Below the pieces are notes generated by a model. The model made no database searches and was not told the DNA's origin. It saw only the letters and a list, made by a program, of their open reading frames with translations. This document shows, piece by piece, positions 56,207 through 64,000 of a stretch of DNA of 64,000 nt; positions within the stretch are counted from its first letter, which is position 1; each line of letters begins with the position of its first letter. Source of the DNA: Globisporangium splendens (Eukaryota; Oomycota; Peronosporomycetes; Pythiales; Pythiaceae); assembly GCA_006386115.1 (NCBI GenBank), contig VFIW01000114.1:53476-117475 (forward strand), read 5' to 3'. Made by a program: the position numbers and the translations under genes.

Positions 56207-56721
56207 GCAAAGTGCTGAGAGCCTCGGGAGTTGGCTGCTGAGCTGACCTTTTCTGGTTCTTTAGTTATGGCTCTTTTATGCGTGACCGCCGTCGGACAGG
56301 TACTCTTCGTCCACAGTCGGATCTTTTAATTTTTTGTAGGTGCTGTGATCGACACAAATTAAAAACGAACTTTCTGAGGCATTGAAATCCAGGAACTGTG
56401 CTCTGTCCAATAATTTAATGAGCAAAATTGCTGGACAATTTTGCATTGCAGAGGTAGTTTGTAGACGTGTGCTGCCTAGCTCCTCACCCAGTGATCCACC
56501 TGGTATCCCTCGGTCTGGTTGAGTTGGATTTTCCGACGGCGGCTGCTTGCATGAGGTCAAACTTTGCCACGGTACGCCAAGTGCCGATGAAATGGAGAAG
56601 GCGCATGGAGAGAGAGAGAGACGTGCGTCGTCGGACAAGCGAATCTGTCCACTCAGCTTCACGTGCATGGTCAAGATGAGCTATTTGGGAGCTCGTTGCT
56701 TCTTGGAAACGCCTTTTCGTT
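56207..56721. other. EL3-EL4 divergent upstream region
   Basis: About 515 bp between the two core promoters. A (GA)-rich run GAGAGAGAGAGA lies near 56609-56621. No gene is supported. Confidence 0.55.
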
Positions 56722-56737
56722 TGCCACTCTCCAAGTT
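56722..56737 (+). promoter_or_regulatory. Weak Inr/FPR-like element of EL4
   Basis: TGCCACTCTCCAAGTT, about 10 of 16 matches. The predicted start A is at 56726, giving a 60-nt leader, in line with the other genes. Confidence 0.35.
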
Positions 56738-56785
56738 CCTTTGTTGCGACTACCCAAGAGTCTCCGACCTCGCTTTCGAACGACT

Positions 56786-57265
56786 ATGGAGCCAGCTTTT
56801 GTACTCCCGATCGTTGTCGGCGCCATTGCTGGCGTCAGCTCGGTATCTGCATTCGGTTGCAAGCCTGCGGAAATCACTGGTTGGATGGGATCCTGTGACT
56901 CGGTCGCGGGTGGCTCGAAGGCGAAATGCGACAACCGAGCTTGCCACACGGCTCTCCACCGACTCGTTGAACAAGAAACGATCGATTGCTACGTATCGTC
57001 GGGCATGGGTGCCGCTGATGGGCTCCAGAAGTACAAGGTGTTGGATGACTTTTGCCACGGTGAAGGACCTGATCCAGAATTGACTCCTGCGCTAACCACT
57101 GCCACCCCAACCACTGCTGCCCCAGCAACGGCACCACCGGCTACCAACCCACCAAGCAGTAGCGGTCCAGCTCCCACGACGGTGCCTGCCCCAAGTTCCC
57201 CATCTTCAGTCTCTCCTTCGCCAAGCCAAACCGTCCCAACGGTAACCCCAAAGCCACAATGCTAG
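56786..57265 (+). CDS. Elicitin-like protein EL4 with Thr/Pro-rich tail
   Basis: A 159-residue secreted protein. ATG at 56786 gives a signal peptide (MEPAFVLPIVVGAIAGVSSVSA); the frame is open further upstream but lacks promoter support. Cysteine spacing is X11-X10-X4-X14-X21, the same as EL3, with CDNRACHTALHRLVEQET. The tail of about 60 residues is rich in Thr, Pro, Ala and Ser (likely O-glycosylated) and ends in a lone Cys (KPQC), as EL2 does. The core domain suggests shared ancestry with EL3, while the tail type matches EL2. It converges on ABCC gene F with 145 bp between the stop codons. Confidence 0.87.
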   Translation: MEPAFVLPIVVGAIAGVSSVSAFGCKPAEITGWMGSCDSVAGGSKAKCDNRACHTALHRLVEQETIDCYVSSGMGAADGLQKYKVLDDFCHGEGPDPELTPALTTATPTTAAPATAPPATNPPSSSGPAPTTVPAPSSPSSVSPSPSQTVPTVTPKPQC

Positions 57266-57410
57266 ATTTTTCGAAAAGGATCAACCATTTTATCATGCCT
57301 AGTAGAATGGTAAGAAGTTAAACTCCACTTACTGCTCTGCCATATCTCGCGAGATTCGTTTGATCTAGCGATAATCGAGCCAACTGAGACACCAAATGAA
57401 AAATTTCCAC

Positions 57411-60400
57411 CTAAAGCAATTGATCCAAGTACCCGCCTTCTCTCGCCAACTCGTAGAATGTGCCGTGAGGGTTCTGCACCAAATTATTCGGCGAATCAAA
57501 CTCCACCACATTCCCGTCGCTCAACACCATAATGCGATCCGACTCCAACACGGTAGCCAGACGATGCGCGATCGTCAGCACCGTCGCGTCCTTGAAGTCG
57601 CGATCGATCATCGTCTGCAACTTCTTCTCCGTCGCATGGTCGATCGACGCCGTCGCCTCATCCATCACCACAATGCGAGTCTGCGTCAACAACGCACGAG
57701 CCATGCACAGCATCTGACGCTCGCCCACACTGAAGTTCTCGCCATTCTCGCTCAACTCGTACGACAACTGGTTCTCCAACGCACCGATCTGTTCCTTCAT
57801 CTCGACCTTTTCGAACGCCGACCAGATCTCTGCGTCCGTGAACTCATCGAACGGGTCCATGTAGGCACGCAGTGTTCCCTTGAACAAGACTGGCGATTGA
57901 GGGATGATCGACAATTTGGAGCGCAAAGAACGCAGAGGCATGGTCGAGATGTCTTCGCCGTCGATCAGGATACGACCAGCATCCAACTCATTAATTCGGA
58001 AGAGTGCCATGGTGAGACTGGACTTGCCAGCGCCAGTTCGACCGACGATACCGATCTTCTCGTTGTTCTTGATGTCGAACGAGAGTCCCTTGAGCACAGC
58101 TGGAGCACCTTCCTTGTAGCTGAAGACGACGTTTTCAAACTTGATCGAGCCGTGGCGTGGCCATTCAACTGGAGGGTCGACCACGAGAGCGTTCGCCTTG
58201 CCTTCGGGACGAATCGACGCGTATTCTAAGATTCTCTCTGGACCGACCATACCGATTTCAAGGCTGGACCAGGTTTGAACGAGTCTCGCAAGTCTGGTGT
58301 CAACACTGAGGGCATACGTAAACGCTACCCCAACCAACCCTGGCGACAGTGACTTGCGAAGGTAGACAAGCGCAGACACGACAACGATGACGACTCCAGC
58401 GCCTAGAAGTTGGATGCGAACCTTGAACCATTGCGCAGTCACAGTCTCCGCAAACCACGCCCTGTTGTTCAGAGTGATGCGCTTGAGGTTCTCTTCGACC
58501 ACGTGGTCGATGTACGCTTGACCGAAAGCTCGAATCGTGATTGCTCCTTCTTCCGACTGGGTCACGTGGCTCAAGACTGGCGATGATGCGACTTTCAAGA
58601 GCCGAGACACTTCTCGCGACGGCGCCAAATAGAACGACGCCACGGACACATACATGTAAGCAAGCGGAACGATGAGCACCCCCAGGAAGTTCACCACGTA
58701 GATCGCAGTAACGAGCTGACACACAGTGAAGAAGAAGGTCGCGAACAAACCGCTTCCATACATAGGGACAGTGAAGTCAAGTGACGTGATGTCGTCTCCG
58801 TACCGATTCACGACACGGCCAATCGGGTTCGCGTCGAAGAAGCGCAAAGGAGCATGCAAGAGAGACTGGGTCATGGCCTCGAAAAGAGTGCGAGATGCAC
58901 GCAAGCCCAGAAGCGAGGTGCACACAGCACGAGCAAAAATCATCAAAGCGCTTCCTGCACACAGAAGGCTGTAGATGGTCATGTTGCGCTCGGTTTCTTC
59001 TTCGTTGTACGCACCGAGCTTGCCTCCCGTCCAGTGGCTAAGCCACAGGTCACTGCTGATCTGGAAGGCTTGCCACAGCACTTGGATGAGGGCCAGGAGT
59101 ACGCAGATTTTGATGCCGCCAATTGCGTTCAAGTACCTCACATAGACGTCCTTTGACACGCGACCATCCTCACGCTCTTCGTCGTCGACCAGCTTGCCAG
59201 CGTCAGCTTTGAGCGCATTGCTTTCCTCATATTCGTGTGCTTCGTCGATCTTGCGAGGTGATAGCTTGGAAGCGTAGAGACTGCGCAGTTTCGTGATCGG
59301 CTTTCTTTCGCCAGTCACTTCTCCATTTTCCACCAGGAGCTTGAAGTTTGCAGCTTTGGAAGCAATGATATCGGGACTGTGAGTCACCAGTACAACCGTT
59401 TTGCTGCCCAGCAACTCGCAAATGCACTTGCTGAAGATCTCACTCTGCACCACAGCATCAACAGCCGCAAGTGGCGAGTCCAGAATGAAAAAGTCTGCAT
59501 CCGAGTAACATGCTCGTGCGAGACTCACGCGTGCCTTTTGACCGCCCGAGAGATTGATTCCCTTTTGGCCAATCTCGGTCGCATCGCCGCCAGGAAACTG
59601 CTTCAAATCTGGTAACAGTCCGCACGCATCCAATACTTGTTGGTATCGAACCGGGTCAAATGGCACACCAAACAGGATATTCTCGCGAACCGTCATGTTC
59701 TGGATCCACGGCTGCTGCGAATAGTACGCGACTCGACCGCGTACAAAGACACTCCCAGACATTTTGTTCATCTCTCCGAGCAACGCGGAGCAAAATGACG
59801 ACTTGCCACTGCCGACAGCTCCGTGGACAACGACCAGATCGCCCTTTTTGATCTGAAGGTTGAGATTTTTCAGGACTGGAGTATCGGAGTTCCAGCCAAA
59901 AGATCCATCTTCAATAGCCGCGACGACATCCTTTGGCTGAGTCAGGTCGTCTCGGATTACATTTCCTGGGTTGCGTTCTTCCAGGGCAAAGAACTCGTTG
60001 ACACGATTGAGCGAGACCTTTGCCTGAGAAAAGGACTGAATCACAGTCGGTAAGTCTCGAAGCGGGTCTCGGATCGCATTGAAGAGCGCCATCGCAGTGA
60101 ACACTTTGGCAGCAGTCAGCGTCTGGTCCAAAACAAGCGAATACACTGCGAAGGAGACCGTCGATACGAAAATCGGCGACGTCCACAGCACCAACACCGT
60201 CGCCGAAGCAGCGTACATGAACTGCTGGACCGCTTCGAGCTCAAACGCACGGAGCTTGCGGATTTTCTCTGCAAACTTGCTCTCCCATGCATTCAATTTG
60301 ACGATTTGGATGGCGCCAAAGACCTCTTTGATGGTCTTGAGACGGTTGTCTTCTCGGGTCATAACGTTCATATACACCGCACCAATGTGTTGCGCGATGA

Positions 60401-61172
60401 AGTAGCTGGCCACCAAGGACACGAGGATCACAGCGAGTCCAGCGAATGCGGCGAGGTCGATCACGCTGTACAGCATGTAGATGACAACGCCAATCTGAAG
60501 CGGCAGGATCCACACGCTGTTGACCTGGAACGCAACCCATAAGATGTTGTTGACGTCCGCCGCGTACAGATTCGCGATTTCAACGGCTTTCGCGTTGTTC
60601 TTGCTCTGCACGCTTCGGCGGAGGGCTTTCTGGAACAGCAGCGACTTGAGTGCGACGGTCAAGCGAAGCGAAAGCAGCTCGAGGTAAAAGGCCATCTGTG
60701 CCGAGATGATGGCATTCAGCACCCGCGATGCAAAGAACGCACTCAGCCACACCGCCAGATCTTCCACATCGATCTCTGGGGCTGTGAATGCGTTGATCAC
60801 GTGGTGCAGCACCGCGGGAGCAAACACGTCACACCCTGCTGCGAAAAGTGCAGCGAAGCCGCACAACACACACGCGAGACCATACTCCGAGGCGATTGCC
60901 CAGAGAATCGAGCCGTTCTGCGTGTCAAATCGTTTCTTGAACTTCTTGAGCGCCGTCGCCGACTCGTTCTCTCCCTCGAGCTCCCAGATGTCGTCCATGT
61001 TTAACTGGCGCTCGTTCCCCACTTTGAACATCGGGTTCGCGTACGAAAAGAGAAGCCGAGAGAAGAAGGACGCATCGCTCATGCCTCGTCCAGTAGCAGG
61101 CATCTCAAGCGCGCCGCTGACGGCACCATACCCCTGGTTGCGTGGGGACGTCGTCTGAAGCAGCGCGCTCAT
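57411..61172 (-). CDS. ABCC transporter, paralog F
   Basis: A 1,253-residue MRP-type exporter. ATG at 61172 (MSALLQTTSP) aligns with the other paralogs; the frame extends 12 codons further from a GTG. NBD1: GAVGSGKSS near 453, LSGGQ, FILDSPLAAVD; NBD2: GRTGAGKSS, FSVGER, VVMDEATASID. NBD2 is the shared sequence except for a short island near the end (NNLVQNPHGTF, about 57455-57490), after which the last codons return to the A/B form (LDQLL). Identity to the other genes stops at the stop codon; the 3' flank is unique. It stands apart from the A-E row, beyond the elicitin cluster. Confidence 0.94.
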   Translation of the reverse strand: MSALLQTTSPRNQGYGAVSGALEMPATGRGMSDASFFSRLLFSYANPMFKVGNERQLNMDDIWELEGENESATALKKFKKRFDTQNGSILWAIASEYGLACVLCGFAALFAAGCDVFAPAVLHHVINAFTAPEIDVEDLAVWLSAFFASRVLNAIISAQMAFYLELLSLRLTVALKSLLFQKALRRSVQSKNNAKAVEIANLYAADVNNILWVAFQVNSVWILPLQIGVVIYMLYSVIDLAAFAGLAVILVSLVASYFIAQHIGAVYMNVMTREDNRLKTIKEVFGAIQIVKLNAWESKFAEKIRKLRAFELEAVQQFMYAASATVLVLWTSPIFVSTVSFAVYSLVLDQTLTAAKVFTAMALFNAIRDPLRDLPTVIQSFSQAKVSLNRVNEFFALEERNPGNVIRDDLTQPKDVVAAIEDGSFGWNSDTPVLKNLNLQIKKGDLVVVHGAVGSGKSSFCSALLGEMNKMSGSVFVRGRVAYYSQQPWIQNMTVRENILFGVPFDPVRYQQVLDACGLLPDLKQFPGGDATEIGQKGINLSGGQKARVSLARACYSDADFFILDSPLAAVDAVVQSEIFSKCICELLGSKTVVLVTHSPDIIASKAANFKLLVENGEVTGERKPITKLRSLYASKLSPRKIDEAHEYEESNALKADAGKLVDDEEREDGRVSKDVYVRYLNAIGGIKICVLLALIQVLWQAFQISSDLWLSHWTGGKLGAYNEEETERNMTIYSLLCAGSALMIFARAVCTSLLGLRASRTLFEAMTQSLLHAPLRFFDANPIGRVVNRYGDDITSLDFTVPMYGSGLFATFFFTVCQLVTAIYVVNFLGVLIVPLAYMYVSVASFYLAPSREVSRLLKVASSPVLSHVTQSEEGAITIRAFGQAYIDHVVEENLKRITLNNRAWFAETVTAQWFKVRIQLLGAGVVIVVVSALVYLRKSLSPGLVGVAFTYALSVDTRLARLVQTWSSLEIGMVGPERILEYASIRPEGKANALVVDPPVEWPRHGSIKFENVVFSYKEGAPAVLKGLSFDIKNNEKIGIVGRTGAGKSSLTMALFRINELDAGRILIDGEDISTMPLRSLRSKLSIIPQSPVLFKGTLRAYMDPFDEFTDAEIWSAFEKVEMKEQIGALENQLSYELSENGENFSVGERQMLCMARALLTQTRIVVMDEATASIDHATEKKLQTMIDRDFKDATVLTIAHRLATVLESDRIMVLSDGNVVEFDSPNNLVQNPHGTFYELAREGGYLDQLL

Positions 61173-62348
61173 TCTCGCTTTCACTTGTGTTGCTGTTGTC
61201 GTTGGCACTTCAGATGGTCTTGGTCACTTGTGCTCGACGGGGCAAACTCAAGAATGAGACTGCCTCAACTTCTCAAAGTTGTGGTTTCTGCACAGCCTTC
61301 TTTCTATGGAGGTGAGGCTGAGATGGCTGGACGGAAGAACGGGTTGCCCCAAGCGGAGCCGAAGGAGAAGGTGGAAGGTTTTTCTCATCTCCACGCTGCC
61401 TACGAAAGAAAGAACCGCTGGAATGCAAACCCAAACGAGAACGAATCCATGAAAGGTCGGCGGTTTAATGGACGTCTGCAAAACATCCACCATCATTCCG
61501 TTCGGTGGCACCAACATTCGGCGCTGCCAACTGGTCATGACAAGAGTTTCACGAGTTTCGACGCAACATCATATACCTCACTACAACTGAAAAACAAAAA
61601 GAGTTTCTCGAGTTGAAGCTTCCGTTTGGGATGTAGAGGCTGGAGACCTCACAAGCGAAGGTGCGTTTACCCACGTGCCGTATTGTGTACATAAGCAAAG
61701 ATTTGCTTCGGGCGAATACCATACATATTCTGTGTGGAAAGAATCAGACCACCACGTTCAGTCGATCCTGAAGCATCCTCCGACATGTGCGTGCAAGCCT
61801 ACTTCGGAACATGCCCACAGCAGATGTCCTGCGTCTCACTTCGGTCTTCACTTCATTTGCACGGATGCTCCATCCTCCAATCCTTTTGTCTTGGTTTTTG
61901 TAAGCTCAACTGCAAGACGAAGGATACAACATGAAGCGGGATGTGTCCATCCTCCTCAGATGCACAATCATTCTCACTCTCGAAATGCATGCTGCAACCT
62001 TCAACTTTTTGTATAGGAGTTTGTTTGAGAAAATGCATGCTGGAGGCTGCAACACAGAGATGATTGTTGCTCACACATCACCGCGTGATGATGAGTGTGT
62101 TCGGCAGATGCACTGAGCTCCTTGCGCACACGAGCAGCTCCCAAGCAGTGCCACAAAGTAAAACGGTTGCTGCCTAGAACACGCAATTGCAAAATGAACA
62201 TCGTAGCAAGGTGAGGTTCTATTTAGGCTATTTCACCTTTTGTTCTATTTCCTCTCACACAGTGACTTTTCTTTTCTGATGGATGAGGTCAAAAGGATCA
62301 GCAAGCAAACTATCCTGCTTCTGGCGACTCAACCTCGCGTAGACAGAG
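61173..62348. other. Intergenic region upstream of gene F
   Basis: About 1.2 kb. Only the core promoter of F (61244-61259) is recognisable; short ORFs here show no protein-like features I can defend. Confidence 0.6.
61244..61259 (-). promoter_or_regulatory. Inr/FPR core promoter of gene F
   Basis: On minus, TCTCATTCTTGAGTTT matches 13 of 16 positions of the oomycete core. The predicted start A is at 61255, giving an 83-nt leader to the ATG at 61172. Confidence 0.6.
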
Positions 62349-64000
62349 CTAGATGGTTTGGTGCGTATACTTCCAGACTGCAGTGAAGCAGTCTCCACTG
62401 CCCGTAGCGAAGTAGGGCGACGCAGGCGACGATGCCACACTGATGACCGAGTTCCTGTACCCAGCGAGCGTCAACACGGAGCGAGAGGATCGAGGGTCCC
62501 AGAACACGACCGATCGATCTTTCGATCCAGACATGAAGTATCTGAGCAATGCCAAACACACGCACATAGCCTCAATTAGCGCTCAAGTAGAACATTCGAC
62601 GAGAGAAAGAATAGCACATACCTTCCGTCTGGACTGTGCGCCACAGCGAGCACAAAATCCTTGTGTCCTTGGAACACCATGCATGGGCGAGTGGCGGTCT
62701 GGCCATGAGCATTCACGTCCCAGAGCATGACGTTGCTGTCGAAGGAACCTGAAAGCAAACTCTTTCCGTCACGAGAAAATGCGATCGAGTACACTGAGTC
62801 ACTGTGTCCGTCCAATCGAGCCAACAGCTGAGTAGTCTCGGTGTCCCAAATGCGAATGCCTTTATCCAACGATCCGGCAGCGAGTAAGCGACCATCAGGA
62901 GAAAAAACGACACTGGTGACTCCATCTGATGGCCCACCTTGTTCGCTTCCAAAGATCTGTGTGCAACGACCCGATCGAGCGTCCCAAATGCGCACCGTAC
63001 GATCACCAGACCCCGAGGCAATGAAGTTGCTCACGCAGTCCAACGAGTAAGCTTTCGACTTATGGCCAGTCAGGGCTAGCCCTTCTTCTTTCGATGCGAT
63101 GTCCCAAATCCGAATGGTACTGTCAGGCATTCCAACAACGAGCTTGGAGCAATCCGGCGAGAAGCACAGAGCACGGATGTATTCGTCCTCCGCGTCGTCG
63201 ACCGACGTGGATCCAGGACATGCAGCGAAGAATTTCTGGTCGCCCGTTGCTACGTCAAACGCTTGTGCAGCCTTGTGAGAGCCCGAGCCGATCATTGCAC
63301 CATCATCGGAGAATCGAACGATGCACACGACACCTGCGTGGTCGATCGAATGGTGCATTTCCGCAACCGGGCGTTCAGCCTCCTGGTAAGGCGAGGGAGA
63401 TCTGGTCGATGGATATACGCTCTTCCACTTCAATCGACTTGCTTTCGTGCTTGCGTTCCTCACGGTGGACTTCGCTTCTGGCGCACCGGAGTTTGGAGCA
63501 GACATGTTCTTGCTGTAGGACGAAGTATTTGGTTCCCCAGAACTATGGCGCTCGGTATCACGATTTGCTGTCGGTGAGATCGGCTTGTTGGATGCTGCGG
63601 GATTTGCTCCACTTGACGGTGAAGTCGGCGAGCTTCTGTCGTCGTGGCCAATGCTGCCATTTGGCTTTGGTTTCTTTGAAGTTGGAGACGATACACCGGG
63701 TTGCGGTACTGAAGGAAGACGGCGCACTTGAACGCTCTCTTTCGTGTTTTCGTTGGTTACACGGCTCAAACTTGAAGTTTGATGTCCAAGTTGCTGAAGC
63801 GAGCGAGACGCCGGCTGAACTGGAGTAGCAGAAGCTGGCGACGTCGACATCCTACTTAGCGGCGCGGAAAGAGCACTTATTGCCACAGCACTCGGTGCTT
63901 GAATTGCTGGGTCTGGGAGTGATGGCAAGTCGGCAGTTTGGGTGCGAGGACGTTTGTTCTTGGGGAGACCAGCAGCGGTAGCCGACTCTTTATCCAGCTG
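62349..64000 (-). CDS. Tup1/Groucho-type WD40 corepressor, 5' end beyond the window
   Basis: Two exons on minus (64000-62622 and 62541-62349, intron 80 bp, GTATGT...CTCAG). The frame is open to the edge; no start codon is in view. About 200 residues of Ser/Pro/Thr-rich sequence precede a propeller of seven WD40 repeats (for example ALCFSPDCSKLVVGMPDSTIRIWD without a break and IASGSGDRTVRIWD). The sixth and seventh repeats carry the Tup1-like HKDFVLAVAHSPDGRYFMSG and SVISVASS...FATGSGD patterns, the former only after splicing. Tup1 proteins are nuclear corepressors recruited by DNA-binding factors; that role is inferred from the repeats, as the N-terminal tetramerisation region is outside the window. 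Confidence 0.82.
62542..62621 (-). other. Intron of the Tup1-like gene
   Basis: 80 bp, beginning GTATGTGC and ending TTGCTCAG on minus. Removal joins SPDGR to YFMSGSKD within the sixth WD40 repeat; reading through gives a premature stop. Confidence 0.85.

Noticed and set aside
61185..61616. 143-codon plus-strand ORF upstream of gene F
   Set aside because: It covers the F core promoter in antisense, has low complexity at both ends and no domain.

Overview
The window is a piece of an oomycete genome. Four elicitin-like genes (secreted six-cysteine proteins of oomycetes), oomycete-style initiator/FPR core promoters about 50-80 nt upstream of the start codons, short GT-AG introns of 80-85 nt and an unusually retrotransposon-rich layout all point to it. 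The sequence does not let me name the genus.

Positions 1-19340 are a four-layer nest of retrotransposons, all on the minus strand. A Copia gag remnant (18196-19123) is cut by Ty3/gypsy copy G1 (1-3648 and 17747-18195, running off the left edge). The 5' LTR of G1 is split by a LINE of about 8.9 kb (3649-17746, 15-bp target duplication) that carries a CCHC protein, an OTU-like protease, an AP endonuclease, a reverse transcriptase and an RNase H. The LINE is in turn interrupted by a young, intact gypsy element, G3 (4617-9760, LTRs differing at one of 244 positions).

Positions 19574-50124 hold five of six full-length ABCC (MRP-type) transporter genes: A, B, C and D on plus, E on minus. The sixth, F, is at 57411-61172 on minus. 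The six are diverged over most of their length, yet the last 245 residues (NBD2) are essentially identical in all. B and C are identical tandem copies made by a 4,478-bp unequal crossover inside NBD2. D and E face each other as arms of an inverted repeat. Between them lies gypsy element G2 (37858-45524), which shows a textbook -1 frameshift signal between gag and pro, an 8-bp frame-breaking duplication in pol, and a 355-codon coiled-coil ORF on the opposite strand with its own promoter-like element.

Positions 50125-57410 are an elicitin-like cluster (EL1-EL4) around a LIV-1-like ZIP metal transporter with an EGF-like ectodomain. F follows, then a Tup1-like WD40 corepressor gene cut off by the right edge.

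The host genes read as secretion and transport functions (efflux pumps, metal uptake, lipid-binding elicitin-like proteins) plus one transcriptional regulator. They sit in a locus shaped by transposon insertion, unequal crossover and gene conversion.
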